64,000 nucleotides of DNA from Geobacillus genomosp. 3 (GTDB lineage Bacteria; Bacillota; Bacilli; Bacillales; Anoxybacillaceae): positions 1,674,001-1,738,000 of the forward strand of contig NC_022080.4 of assembly GCF_000445995.2 (NCBI RefSeq). The letters run 5' to 3'. Below, one piece after another: positions 7,562 through 16,217 of this stretch. Every line of letters begins with the position of its first letter. Positions within the stretch are counted from its first letter, which is position 1. Position numbers and translations under genes: made by a program. A model generated the notes under the pieces. The model made no database searches. It saw only the letters and a program-made list of their open reading frames with translations, and was not told the DNA's origin.

Positions 7562-7687
7562 CGGCACCACGCTCCTGTCCCGTCCGTTTTTGGCTGCAAA
7601 AGCCCCTATTGGATACGTTGTACAGAAACAAGAAAATTATTCCTCGTTTCTTTTTTCAAACTTTTTGATTTTGACAGGGGAAAAATA

Positions 7688-7748
7688 TGCTATGATAAAA
7701 ACAGAAAATAAACAAAAATAAACAAACAAAAACAAAATATTTTTACAA
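7688..7748 (+). promoter_or_regulatory. Promoter and A-rich repeated tract upstream of the DeoR gene
   Basis: TGCTATGAT at 7688-7696 looks like an extended -10 promoter; the TTGACA at 7671-7676 is only 14 bp away. It is followed by repeated AAACAAA-type units between about 7700 and 7748. DeoR-family regulators often bind repeated A/T-rich sites near their own gene, so this tract is a candidate operator. Inference only. Confidence 0.4.
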
Positions 7749-7773
7749 AAACAGGCGAAGGGAGGAGTCCGGC

Positions 7774-8556
7774 GTGTTAGCGGCAGAACGGCAGCAAAAA
7801 ATCGTCGAGCTCGTTAACGAACGGCTAAGCGTCCGCGTGTCCGAATTAAGCAAGATATTTTCTGTCACCGAAGAAACGATCCGACGCGACTTGGAAAAAT
7901 TAGAAAAGGAAAACAAACTAAAACGAAGCCACGGAGGCGCCATCAGCATTCGCAACGAATCGGAAGTTGACTTCTCCGAACGGGAAATTGCAAATGCACT
8001 AGAAAAAAAGGCGATCGCCCAAGAAGCAGTCAAATTCATCCAAAGCGGCGACCGCATCATTTTAGACGCCAGCACGACCGCTTGGTATTTGGCCAAAGCG
8101 CTGCCTGACATTCCATTAACGGTCTTGACCAATTCGATGAAAGTCGCCGTTGAGTTAAGCAAAAAAGAAAAAATCCAAGTCATCTCAACCGGCGGCGTGC
8201 TATTGCCGCGCTCGCTCTCCTATGTAGGGCCGTTGGCGGAGCGATCGTTGGAAACGTATCATGTTGACAAAACGTTTTTGTCATGCAAAGGAATTCATTT
8301 GGAAAACGGATTAAGTGAGTCTAATGAATGGCAGGCGTTGTTGAAGAAAAAAATGATGACTATTGCCGATCAAGTGATTTTGATGGCCGATTCAAGCAAG
8401 TTTGGCGTACGCGCCTTTGTCCGCATGGCCCCACTTGATGACGTACATCACCTTATCGTTGACGACCACGTTGATGATAAGACAATGAACGATTTAGAAA
8501 GGAAGCAACTCATGTTGACGATCGCCCGTTTGAAACATCGTTCTGTTGGCCGCTGA
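7774..8556 (+). CDS. DeoR/GlpR family transcriptional regulator
   Basis: The 260-residue protein starts at GTG 7774 behind GGGAGGAG. An N-terminal winged helix (ERQQKIVELVN, VSELSKIF, TEETIRRDLEKLE, residues 5-60) is joined to a DeoR sugar-phosphate-sensing domain with the DASTTAWYLA and TNSMKVA motifs and STGG near residue 137. Such proteins usually repress sugar or nucleoside operons and are released by phosphorylated intermediates. No sugar operon follows: the next gene is an oxidoreductase 160 bp away. The regulon is therefore not evident from the neighbourhood. Confidence 0.9.
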   Translation: MLAAERQQKIVELVNERLSVRVSELSKIFSVTEETIRRDLEKLEKENKLKRSHGGAISIRNESEVDFSEREIANALEKKAIAQEAVKFIQSGDRIILDASTTAWYLAKALPDIPLTVLTNSMKVAVELSKKEKIQVISTGGVLLPRSLSYVGPLAERSLETYHVDKTFLSCKGIHLENGLSESNEWQALLKKKMMTIADQVILMADSSKFGVRAFVRMAPLDDVHHLIVDDHVDDKTMNDLERKQLMLTIARLKHRSVGR

Positions 8557-8714
8557 ACGGTCAATGTTGTCGCTGGCCCCCTTTTTAAATGTTGTTTTAT
8601 TTTTGCTTTTATCTGTTTTTGTTGGCACCCCTGTTTATGCACCTTCATTGCATCCCCTTCCGTTCTTTTGTATCATCAATGGAAGAAAACAACCTATCAA
8701 AAGGAGTGCCCATC

Positions 8715-9329
8715 ATGACCAAACAACTCCCTCCCGGCCAGTTTGAAACCGAAAAATGGCCGATTTTGCATGAAGGAGATGTGTACGAATTTGATGAAGC
8801 AACATGGACGTTTCGGCTGTTCGGCGATGTGAAAGAGGAAGTGTCGCTGTCGTATCAAGAGGTGATGCAGCTGCCGAAGACGGTTTCGACCGTGGATATG
8901 CATTGCGTGACGACATGGTCGAAATTCGATACGACGTTTGAAGGCATTGCTTTTCGCCAGTTTTTGCGCTTTGTCGAACTGGACCGCGATGTCAAATACG
9001 TGAAAATTTACGGCTACTTAAACGGCGACCGGTTCGGCTATTCGGCGAATTTGCCGCTTGAGGCGCTCATGGGCGATGATGCCTTGTTTGTCTACCGGTG
9101 GAAAGACAACCATCACGACTGGCAGGACATCTCGCCGAAGCACGGCTATCCGCTCCGTTTCATCCCGCCGGCGACGTTTTACTTATGGAAAGGGGCGAAA
9201 TGGGCGTCCGGCATCCGCTTTATGAAGGAAGATGAGCCGGGCTACTGGGAAGAGCGCGGCTATTCGATGACCGCCAATCCGTTTAAGGAAGAGCGATTTG
9301 CCGATTGGGTGCCGCGATTTCGGTTTTGA
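8715..9329 (+). CDS. Sulfite oxidase-like molybdopterin-dependent oxidoreductase (YuiH-like)
   Basis: This 204-residue protein starts at ATG 8715 behind AAAAGGAGTG. It is a single oxidoreductase molybdopterin-binding domain. The conserved cysteine expected to ligate molybdenum sits in DMHCVTTWS near residue 71, and the conserved HGYPLRFIPP and WKGAKW segments are in the second half. There is no signal peptide and no heme or dimerisation domain, as in the short YuiH-type proteins. The electron acceptor and substrate are unknown. Transcribed alone and ended by a terminator at 9354. Confidence 0.88.
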   Translation: MTKQLPPGQFETEKWPILHEGDVYEFDEATWTFRLFGDVKEEVSLSYQEVMQLPKTVSTVDMHCVTTWSKFDTTFEGIAFRQFLRFVELDRDVKYVKIYGYLNGDRFGYSANLPLEALMGDDALFVYRWKDNHHDWQDISPKHGYPLRFIPPATFYLWKGAKWASGIRFMKEDEPGYWEERGYSMTANPFKEERFADWVPRFRF

Positions 9330-9353
9330 CAACCCCAAGGCGGCCGGTACACC

Positions 9354-9390
9354 AAAAAGCGAGGGGTTGAGAAAAACACCCTCGCTTTTT
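9354..9390. terminator. Bidirectional terminator
   Basis: A 12-bp stem (AAAAAGCGAGGG with CCCTCGCTTTTT) lies between the convergent oxidoreductase and ribU genes, with T tracts on both strands. Confidence 0.9.
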
Positions 9391-9395
9391 GGTCA

Positions 9396-9980
9396 TCAAG
9401 CGGCCTGGCGGGATGCGGCTTGTTTGGCAAGCCAAGAGCCAAGGCGCACAAAGAGAAGCTGGAACACGATCGCCATGATGGCTCCTTTGACGACGTTAAA
9501 CGGCAAAATCGCGGATATCACCAGTTCCTTTATTTCCGGTGCGCTCATCGCCGGGGCGCCGAGAAACAGCGTGTACGCCGGCAAAAACACATAGTAGTTG
9601 AGCACGCTCATCACGAGAGCCATGGCCGCCGTCCCCGCCGCCAGCCCCAGCAGCATGCCTTTTTTCGACCCGGCTTTTCGATAAACATAGGAAACCGGCA
9701 AAAGGAACGCCACCCCAGCGGTGAAGTTGGCGATTTGGCCGATCGGAACGCCGGTCGCGCTGCCGACGAAAACATAGTTCAGCACGTTTTTCAAAAATTC
9801 GACCGCCACGCCGGCGAGCGGGCCGTACAACAGCGCGGCGACAAGCGCCGGCACATCGCTGAAGTCAACAAGCAAAAAATTTGGAAACGGCGGCAGCGGA
9901 AAGTTAAGCATCATCAACACATACGCCATGGCGCCCAACACCCCGATGCCGGCAAAGACGCGGATTGGAACACGCTTCAT
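9396..9980 (-). CDS. ribU: Riboflavin ECF transporter S component RibU
   Basis: This 194-residue membrane protein starts at ATG 9980 behind GGGAGGAGAA. It has about six hydrophobic segments. Typical RibU landmarks are an N-terminal LNFPLPPFPNFLLVDFSDVP, in which the acidic SDVP segment is conserved, and a middle GPLAGVAVEFLKN. With an ECF energising module, encoded elsewhere, it takes up riboflavin. An FMN riboswitch and terminator sit upstream, so uptake is shut off when FMN is plentiful. Confidence 0.93.
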   Translation of the reverse strand: MKRVPIRVFAGIGVLGAMAYVLMMLNFPLPPFPNFLLVDFSDVPALVAALLYGPLAGVAVEFLKNVLNYVFVGSATGVPIGQIANFTAGVAFLLPVSYVYRKAGSKKGMLLGLAAGTAAMALVMSVLNYYVFLPAYTLFLGAPAMSAPEIKELVISAILPFNVVKGAIMAIVFQLLFVRLGSWLAKQAASRQAA

Positions 9981-10043
9981 CCTTATTTCTCCTCCCTTCT
10001 CGTGATTCATCCTCACAAGAAGAAGGCTGCCGCATTGAGCGCA

Positions 10044-10077
10044 AATCAAAACTCCCTTAAGCACGGAGCCTAAGGGA
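10044..10077 (-). terminator. Terminator of the FMN riboswitch
   Basis: CTCCCTTA and TAAGGGAG form a stem followed on the minus strand by TTTTGATTT, between the FMN aptamer and ribU. It is the expected regulatory terminator. Confidence 0.85.
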
Positions 10078-10136
10078 GAAAAAAGGGTATGCTCAACTAG
10101 GCGTTTCGCACATACACGAAACACCGGCAAACCTTC

Positions 10137-10261
10137 ATCTTCTCCCATCCAGACTATACTGTCGGCTCCGGACTTGCACCGGATCCTGCCTTGCGGCTCG
10201 CGGGCTGAGAGGCCAAGCGCCTCATCACCGCCGGTCGGGAATTCCACCCTGCCCCGAAGAT
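10137..10261 (-). promoter_or_regulatory. FMN riboswitch (RFN element)
   Basis: The minus strand carries the RFN consensus blocks in order: ATCTTCGGGGCAGGGTG, GAATTCCCGACCGGCGGT, AGCCCGCGAGCC, GATCCGGTGCAAGTCCGG, then GACAGTATAGTCTGGATGGG and AGAAGAT. A terminator follows and then ribU, so binding of FMN should cause premature termination. Confidence 0.96.
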
Positions 10262-10333
10262 GAATCGTTTCTGTTTTTTGATAATTCCGATATGTTTAGT
10301 ATACAATCTCTTTTTCAATTTGTCTATGATTTT

Positions 10334-11554
10334 TTATGATTCCCGCTTTGGAAACGGATCCCCCGGCTCGAGCACCAGCGGGGCGGTGTGGATCAAATCG
10401 GCGTATTTCAATCCTGTTCCCGTATTGAGCACAACGACCGTCTCTCCGCCGCGAATCCAGCCGCTTTCGCGCAATTTCCGGGCCGCGGCAAACGCCGCCG
10501 CTCCTTCCGGACAAATGAACGCCCCTTCCAGTTCCGCCACCGTCCGCTGCTCAGCCAAAATCTCCTCATCGCCGATGGCCACGGCACAGCCGTCCGTGTC
10601 ATACACGGCCTCGAGCACAAGAAAATCGCCGAGCGCTTTCGGCACGTTGATGCCGAACGCCACAGTTGACGAATTCGGCCAGAATGCCGACTCCCGTTTT
10701 TTCTCGCTCCACGCTTTGACGATCGGCGCACAATGCTCGGCCTGTACAGCGACAAGCCGCGGCATGTGGCCACTTACCCAGCCAAGCGCCTGCAGTTCTT
10801 TGATCGCCTTATAAATGCCGATCAGCCCGACACCGCCCCCAGTCGGATACAAAATGACATCCGGAAGCTGCCAGGAAAACTGTTCGGCGATTTCCAACCC
10901 CATCGTTTTCTTTCCTTCGATCCGGTATGGTTCTTTCAATGTTGACGCATCGTACCAGCCATATTCGCGAATCGCCTTCGCTACGATTTGCCCGGCATCG
11001 CTGATGAGGCCGTCGACTAAATACAGCTTGGCACCAGCGGCGGCGCATTCTTTTCGCGTCATTTCCGGCGCATCGACCGGCATGACAACGGTCGCCTGAA
11101 TGCCCGCCCGCGCCGCGTAGAGCGACCAAGCCGCGCCTGCGTTGCCGTTTGTCGGCATCGCCAGCTGCTTGACGCCCAATTCCTTGGCTTTCGAAACCCC
11201 GACGGCCGCCCCGCGGGCTTTGAACGTCCCGGTCGGAATGACGCCTTCGTCTTTCATATAAAGCGAGGGAATACCGATTTTTTGTCCAAAACGCGGCATC
11301 GGCACAAGCGGAGTCATCCCCTCGCCCAAAGAAACGATATGTTCACGATGCTTCACTGGCAATAACTCATGATACCGCCATAAACTCGGTTCCCGCTCCG
11401 CAAGTGCCTCCCGCTTTACTTCTTGGCGCATCGACTCCAAGTCGTACGCGACTAGAAGCGGCGACCCGCATTCACAAAGTTGGTGAATTTGGTCAACACC
11501 GTATGTACGTTCACACTTCGGGCAGTATAGATGGGATACATAGCTGAATGGCAT
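10334..11554 (-). CDS. thrC: Threonine synthase-type PLP enzyme with N-terminal zinc ribbon
   Basis: The 406-residue protein starts at ATG 11554 after AAAGGAGA. An N-terminal rubredoxin-like ribbon (YCPKCERTYG, then CECG, residues 9-35) precedes a fold-type II PLP domain. The PLP lysine lies in GTFKARGA, the phosphate loop is TGGGVGLIG, and PTNGNAGAA is the substrate loop. This class converts O-phosphohomoserine to threonine. It stands alone, not in a hom-thrC-thrB operon, so it may be a second threonine synthase paralogue or a related lyase. The symbol is therefore tentative. Confidence 0.75.
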   Translation of the reverse strand: MPFSYVSHLYCPKCERTYGVDQIHQLCECGSPLLVAYDLESMRQEVKREALAEREPSLWRYHELLPVKHREHIVSLGEGMTPLVPMPRFGQKIGIPSLYMKDEGVIPTGTFKARGAAVGVSKAKELGVKQLAMPTNGNAGAAWSLYAARAGIQATVVMPVDAPEMTRKECAAAGAKLYLVDGLISDAGQIVAKAIREYGWYDASTLKEPYRIEGKKTMGLEIAEQFSWQLPDVILYPTGGGVGLIGIYKAIKELQALGWVSGHMPRLVAVQAEHCAPIVKAWSEKKRESAFWPNSSTVAFGINVPKALGDFLVLEAVYDTDGCAVAIGDEEILAEQRTVAELEGAFICPEGAAAFAAARKLRESGWIRGGETVVVLNTGTGLKYADLIHTAPLVLEPGDPFPKRES

Positions 11555-11803
11555 CGTTTCGATTCTCCTTTCCGTTCGTTTCACCCACACAAGACAGGAA
11601 GCGCCTGCTTTCACGTTTCTAGCGAGACACCAACCTTTTCATTATATCATAGCCGTTGCCGATGCATTTAGCGACGAAGCATCCCTCGCTTTTTTATGCA
11701 TAATCGCGCGAAACCGGCAAACACTATAGTCGGGAAAATGGCGGACCATGCCAGTGACTCAGCCGGTCATCCATCTCACAAGCATGGCAAGGAGGTCATC
11801 ACA

Positions 11804-11923
11804 GTGGACAAAAAAACAAAAGAAAGCTTGAACAACCTTGAAACGAAGGCGACGCCAGGAAATCTCGCCGCTCAAAAACAGGCCGAGAGCGAAAAAAATA
11901 AGCAACGCGCACCGAAGATGTGA
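11804..11923 (+). CDS. Small hydrophilic hypothetical protein (39 aa)
   Basis: A GTG start at 11804 has a good AAGGAGG site 8 nt upstream. The product is short, highly charged and rich in K, E, N, Q and A (for example TKESLNNLETKA and QAESEKNKQ), with no hydrophobic segment. The composition resembles small spore or desiccation-type peptides, but I recognise no family. The flanks (11615-11803 and 11924-12204) hold no other gene that I can support. Confidence 0.55.
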   Translation: MDKKTKESLNNLETKATPGNLAAQKQAESEKNKQRAPKM

Positions 11924-12204
11924 CAAGTAAAAACTGGCGACAGAAAGCATCGAAGCGGTTCCCGTCTGACAGCGAACCGCTTTTTGCGTTGGATGCGCCC
12001 GCTGCCAGTGATGCCCCCTCGCACCGCTGGCCCGTCATAAAATCCGGGTCCTCTTTTTTACCGTTTACGCCGCTTATGGTAAAATAAATATGGAAACCAC
12101 CACCTGCTTTTCCCACCCTAGCCATGATGATGAGGGCAAAAGCAGGCGCGGAACGATCCGGACGCCACACCATTTCATACATAAATGAACAAGGAGATGG
12201 ACAT

Positions 12205-13440
12205 ATGAAACAAGAACTCATCGAACGCTTCATCCGCTATGCCAAAATGGATACCCAGTCCGACCCGGAAAGCAGCACCTGCCCGTCCACCGAAGGGCAA
12301 TGGAAGCTGGCCGACATGTTGGTTGAAGAGCTCAAGGCAATCGGCATGGAAGACGTCACGGTCGACGAAAATGGCTACGTCATGGCGACGCTGCCGGCCA
12401 ATACGGAGAAAAATGTGCCCGTGATCGGTTTTTTGGCTCATATGGATACGTCTCCGGAGTTTACGGGAGCCAATGTCAACCCCGAAATCATCGAACAGTA
12501 CGACGGCGGCGACATCGTGTTGAACAAAGAACAAGGCATCGTTCTGTCGCCAAACGATTTCCCGGAGCTTGCCCACTACAAAGGACATACATTGATTACA
12601 ACCGACGGGACGACGCTGCTTGGCGCTGACGATAAAGCGGGGATCGCCGAAATTATGACGGCCATGAACTATCTCATCCAACATCCAGAAATCAAGCATG
12701 GCAAAGTGCGCGTCGCCTTTACGCCGGATGAAGAAATCGGCCGCGGGCCGCACAAATTTGACGTCGCGAAGTTCGGCGCCCAATTTGCCTATACGGTCGA
12801 CGGCGGGCCGCTTGGCGAATTGGAATACGAAAGCTTCAACGCTGCCGAAGCGAAAATCACGATCAAAGGGAAAAACGTTCACCCCGGTACGGCGAAAGGG
12901 AAAATGATCAATTCGATCAAAATCGCCATGGAATTCCAACAGCAGCTGCCAGCCGATGAGGCGCCCGAGCATACCGAAGGATACGAAGGGTTTTACCATT
13001 TGCTTTCATTCCAAGGCAGCGTGGAGGAAACGAAGCTTCACTACATTATCCGCGATTTCGACCGTGAACAGTTCGAAGCGCGCAAGGCCAAAATGAAAGA
13101 GATCGCCGCTTCGCTTGCGCAAAAATACGGAAACAACCGAATCAGCCTTGAAATCAACGATCAATACTACAACATGCGGGAAAAAATCGAACCGGTGCGC
13201 CATATCGTTGACATCGCCCACGAAGCGATGACGAACTTGGGCATTGAACCGAAAGTGAAACCGATCCGCGGCGGCACGGACGGGTCGCAGCTGTCGTATA
13301 TGGGGCTGCCGACGCCAAACATTTTCGCCGGCGGCGAAAATTTCCACGGCCGCTACGAATATGTTTCCGCCGATACGATGGTGAAAGCGGCCGAGGTGAT
13401 CGTGGAAATCATCAAGCTGTTCGAGCAAAAAGCATCCTGA
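12205..13440 (+). CDS. pepT: Peptidase T (tripeptide aminopeptidase)
   Basis: The 411-residue protein starts at ATG 12205 behind AAGGAGATGG. It belongs to the M20 family: metal ligand motif AHMDTSP (H79, D81), bridging aspartate in [11 protein letters not shown], catalytic pair in TPDEEIGRG, then DGG and a late [12 protein letters not shown] histidine. Peptidase T removes the N-terminal residue of tripeptides in the cytoplasm. It is a single gene, ended by the hairpin at 13512-13545. Confidence 0.96.
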   Translation: MKQELIERFIRYAKMDTQSDPESSTCPSTEGQWKLADMLVEELKAIGMEDVTVDENGYVMATLPANTEKNVPVIGFLAHMDTSPEFTGANVNPEIIEQYDGGDIVLNKEQGIVLSPNDFPELAHYKGHTLITTDGTTLLGADDKAGIAEIMTAMNYLIQHPEIKHGKVRVAFTPDEEIGRGPHKFDVAKFGAQFAYTVDGGPLGELEYESFNAAEAKITIKGKNVHPGTAKGKMINSIKIAMEFQQQLPADEAPEHTEGYEGFYHLLSFQGSVEETKLHYIIRDFDREQFEARKAKMKEIAASLAQKYGNNRISLEINDQYYNMREKIEPVRHIVDIAHEAMTNLGIEPKVKPIRGGTDGSQLSYMGLPTPNIFAGGENFHGRYEYVSADTMVKAAEVIVEIIKLFEQKAS

Positions 13441-13511
13441 TCTGCGGTGAGAGCTTATCTCGGACGATCATGAGCCGATCGGCTAGGCAGCAGTTTCGGT
13501 GCGACCATACG

Positions 13512-13545
13512 AAAAGGTGTCCCGAACATCAGGACACCTTTTTGA
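13512..13545. terminator. Bidirectional terminator
   Basis: The stem AAAAGGTGTCC pairs with GGACACCTTTT and is followed by T on the plus strand. It separates the convergent pepT and 5'-nucleotidase genes. Confidence 0.88.
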
Positions 13546-13576
13546 TGAAGCGATCGATCGCCTTCATCCCGTTCCG

Positions 13577-15199
13577 TCACGGAAGACGGTTGATCCGTCC
13601 CTCAATCCGTGCCGAGAACGGCTGCTCAAGGCTGCGAATATACGAAACAAGAGCATCCAAATCAACCGGCCCTACCTCGCGGTTTGCCGCCTCTTTCAAC
13701 ACCGTAAACCCGTCGCCGCCATCAGCGAGAAAGCTGTTGACCGTTACCGTATATTCAGCGTCTGGATGAAGCGGGGTGCCGTCTGGCAGCTGAATGTCAA
13801 CGACCTTGTCCCCTGCTGGCCTGCTGGCGCTCCATGTATAGCGGAGGCCGGAGATTTGCAGCATGCGCGTTTGCCCTCGCTGCCATTGTTGGTTGAGCAG
13901 CTGGCGGATTTGCGCGCCGGTGAGCGTCATTTTCACAAGCTGGTTGTTGAACGGCTGAACGTTGTACAGCTCGCCCCACGTTACCTCGCCTTGTTCAATA
14001 TCGGCGCGAATGCCGCCCGGGTTCATAAAGGCGAAATCGGTTTTCATCGCCGCCCGCTGGGCATCAGCGATCAAATTGCCCAAGGCGGACTCGCCGCTTT
14101 CGTTTTGTTCATCGGTGATCGTTTCGGCTGCCGCGCCGACGACTTGGTTGACAAGCGGCGCCACTTTCGCTTCGTATTTTGCAATGAGCGCGCGAATTTC
14201 CGGGTCTGGGGCAATGCCGTCATGATAGGTCGTCACAATTTCCGCTTTTTTCTCGACGACGTCTTTCGTGCGCGGGTCGATTTTTAAATCGACATCCGAA
14301 AACGCCGTACCGTACGAATACGACTGAACGAGCAGCTTGCCATCCACCATCGCGTTTAAGTACGCATGGTTATGGCCGGCGAAAATGACGTCCACTTCGT
14401 CATCGATTGTTTTGGCGATCTCGACGATTTCGCCGTTGGCGTTCGTTCCGTCCCGATTGGATACGCCTGGGTTATGGGCGAGAACGACGATCGTTTGCAC
14501 TCCTTTTTCTTTCAGCTCGCGAACTGCGTTGTTAATGGCTGTTGCTTCGTCGATGAACTTGACCCCCGCAACGCCGCTTGGCGTCACAATCGTCGGCGTT
14601 TCCGTGAGCGTGACGCCGATAAACCCGATCGGCATGCCGTTGACGCGCTTAATGACGTACGGCGGAAGAATCGGCTCTCCCGTTTTTACATCAACGACGT
14701 TGGCGCTCACGTACGGGAAATCCGCTCCGGCAAAGTCACCAGTCGCCGGGTGATATCCGCCATGGATCAAGCGGAGCATTTCCGCTACTCCTTCATCAAA
14801 TTCGTGATTGCCGAGAGTGCCGACGTCAAACCCGAGCTTGTTCAACACCTCAATCGTCGGTTCATCTTGCAGCAACGCTGATACCGGCGGGCTGGCGCCG
14901 ACCGCATCACCGGCATGGACGAGCAGCGTGTTTTTGTTTTCCGCCTCCCGCTGTTTCAAATAGGCGGCCAAATAGTCAGCCCGTCCGGCTTCCCGGCCGC
15001 CGACTTTTCTTGTCACATTGAGCTGGCCGTGGAAATCGTTCATGCCTAACAGCTGTACATCAATATAACGATGCGCGGAAGCAGAAGGCTCTGCTGCCCC
15101 CTTTCCTATTCCCGCCGCTCCGACCGGGCTTGCAGCCAGGATGGCTGTCGCCGCCAATGCCGGCAGCACGTGCTTTCCCCATCGTTTGGAACGCTTCAT
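13577..15199 (-). CDS. Secreted 5'-nucleotidase / 2',3'-cyclic phosphodiesterase family protein
   Basis: The 540-residue protein starts at ATG 15199. A basic N-terminus and hydrophobic stretch (VLPALAATAILAASPVGAAG) form a signal peptide of about 27-30 residues. The calcineurin-like metallophosphatase domain follows, with LGMNDFHG, HAGDAVGASP, LGNHEFDEG and FAGHNHAYL. The C-terminal 5'-nucleotidase substrate domain carries NPGGIRADI and NSFLADGGDGF. It would release phosphate from extracellular nucleotides. No sortase signal is seen, so it should be secreted. A Pho-box-like repeat lies upstream next to a transposon end. Confidence 0.92.
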   Translation of the reverse strand: MKRSKRWGKHVLPALAATAILAASPVGAAGIGKGAAEPSASAHRYIDVQLLGMNDFHGQLNVTRKVGGREAGRADYLAAYLKQREAENKNTLLVHAGDAVGASPPVSALLQDEPTIEVLNKLGFDVGTLGNHEFDEGVAEMLRLIHGGYHPATGDFAGADFPYVSANVVDVKTGEPILPPYVIKRVNGMPIGFIGVTLTETPTIVTPSGVAGVKFIDEATAINNAVRELKEKGVQTIVVLAHNPGVSNRDGTNANGEIVEIAKTIDDEVDVIFAGHNHAYLNAMVDGKLLVQSYSYGTAFSDVDLKIDPRTKDVVEKKAEIVTTYHDGIAPDPEIRALIAKYEAKVAPLVNQVVGAAAETITDEQNESGESALGNLIADAQRAAMKTDFAFMNPGGIRADIEQGEVTWGELYNVQPFNNQLVKMTLTGAQIRQLLNQQWQRGQTRMLQISGLRYTWSASRPAGDKVVDIQLPDGTPLHPDAEYTVTVNSFLADGGDGFTVLKEAANREVGPVDLDALVSYIRSLEQPFSARIEGRINRLP

Positions 15200-15262
15200 C
15201 CTCCAGTCCCCTTCCTTCTTATGGTTTCTCCACTTCCTGATTATATATTTGGAATAGGTAGA

Positions 15263-15305
15263 ATAATAGAGAAAAAAGACGTTCTTTTTGTAAATCTTTT
15301 GTAAA
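15263..15305 (-). promoter_or_regulatory. Pho-box-like repeats and -10 of the 5'-nucleotidase gene
   Basis: Two TTTACA hexamers on the minus strand (15300-15305 and 15289-15294) have an 11-bp period, as in PhoP sites. A TATTAT -10 (15263-15268) follows 20 bp later. Known Pho boxes usually have four hexamers; the other two are not evident, and transposon sequence begins within 10 bp upstream. Confidence 0.45.
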
Positions 15306-15314
15306 AGTGACATA

Positions 15315-15420
15315 CTCCCACCACCTACGCTTCGCTTAGAGGTGGGAGCTTCTCGGGTAATCCCATCTCATGATGGGAAGTTGACCGAGCGATCCCCGTG
15401 TGCCCCACGGTTCGAGGACA
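15315..15420 (-). ncRNA. IS605 right end with omega-RNA-like fold
   Basis: Directly after the tnpB stop, the minus strand can form a hairpin at 15361-15378 (TCCCATC/GATGGGA), enclosing TCGG/CCGA pairing, and the terminal hairpin at 15315-15348. In TnpB systems the guide RNA spans the end of tnpB and the right end, with the guide taken from flanking DNA. Here the guide would be the sequence left of about 15309. With tnpB broken, activity from this locus is unlikely. Confidence 0.5.
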
Positions 15421-15422
15421 AG

Positions 15423-15893
15423 TTAGACTATCGCTAATCGTTTCATGCCCTCCTGTTTGATATTGATGGCCGCATTGACGTCCCTGTCGCTCTCGAATCC
15501 ACATTCACAGCGGAATGTACGCTCAGAAAGCGATAGAGACTTCCTCACTTTGCCGCAGCACGAACAAGTTTTCGATGATGGAAACCATTTGTCGATTTTG
15601 ATCAGCTTCTTCCCCTGTTCGGCCAACTTGTACTGAAGGAAAGAGGTGAACATGCCCCAGCCATTGTCATGAACGCTTTGACCGAAGTGGAGGGCTTGGG
15701 ACATTCCCTTCATGTTGAGGTCTTCGATGACCACGCAATCATAAAGTTTCGCTAATTTGTGCGACTCCTTATGCAGAAAGTCCTTGCGCTGGTTGGCCAT
15801 TTTCTCATGCAACTTCGCTACTTTCAGACGCTGTTTATGCCAACGATTCGAGCCTTTCTTTTTACGAGACAATTTACGCTCGTTTTCTTTTCA
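15423..15893 (-). pseudogene. tnpB: tnpB (IS605 OrfB) C-terminal remnant
   Basis: About 155 residues of the C-terminal part remain. The RuvC-like glutamate is visible in CVVIEDLNMKGM, the zinc finger in CSCCGK and CECGFESDRD, and the final aspartate in DRDVNAAINI. The N-terminal half, including the first RuvC aspartate, is missing: upstream of ERKLSRKKKG the sequence passes directly into tnpA in another frame. An internal deletion therefore fused the two genes. Confidence 0.85.
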
Positions 15894-16176
15894 CTTGCGG
15901 AAAATGCTTTTTGATCAGTCGAGAACTTGCACTTTTATAGGCATTGATGAACGTTGATCATTCCCTATTTGGGTGTGCTTTGAACAAAATATGCACATGG
16001 TCCATATCGTGATTCCATTCAACCAAGGAAATATTGTAATTTTTACCCAATCTCACAAACCTATCTTTTGCATAGTCAGATATGGTATCATCCATCACTT
16101 GTCTGTGATCGTTTACAACCACAACAAGATGATCATACAACAGGAACACTGAATGGTTATTATTGTCTAATTTCAT
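15880..16176 (-). pseudogene. tnpA: tnpA (IS200-type Y1 transposase) remnant
   Basis: The frame starts at ATG 16176 (MKLDNNNHSVFLLYDHLV) and contains the HUH motif as HVHILFKAHP. It meets a TGA at 15958, but the same frame then continues as STFINAYKSASSRLIKKHF, typical TnpA sequence, before breaking into tnpB. It has thus both a nonsense mutation and a 3' deletion that removes the C-terminal part with the catalytic tyrosine. Confidence 0.85.
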
Positions 16177-16217
16177 TGATACAACGGCCTTTCATTTTTC
16201 TAAAACTGATTATATAT

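Noticed and set aside
11555..11700. T-box leader before threonine synthase
   Set aside because: No T-box consensus or specifier hairpin and terminator were found.
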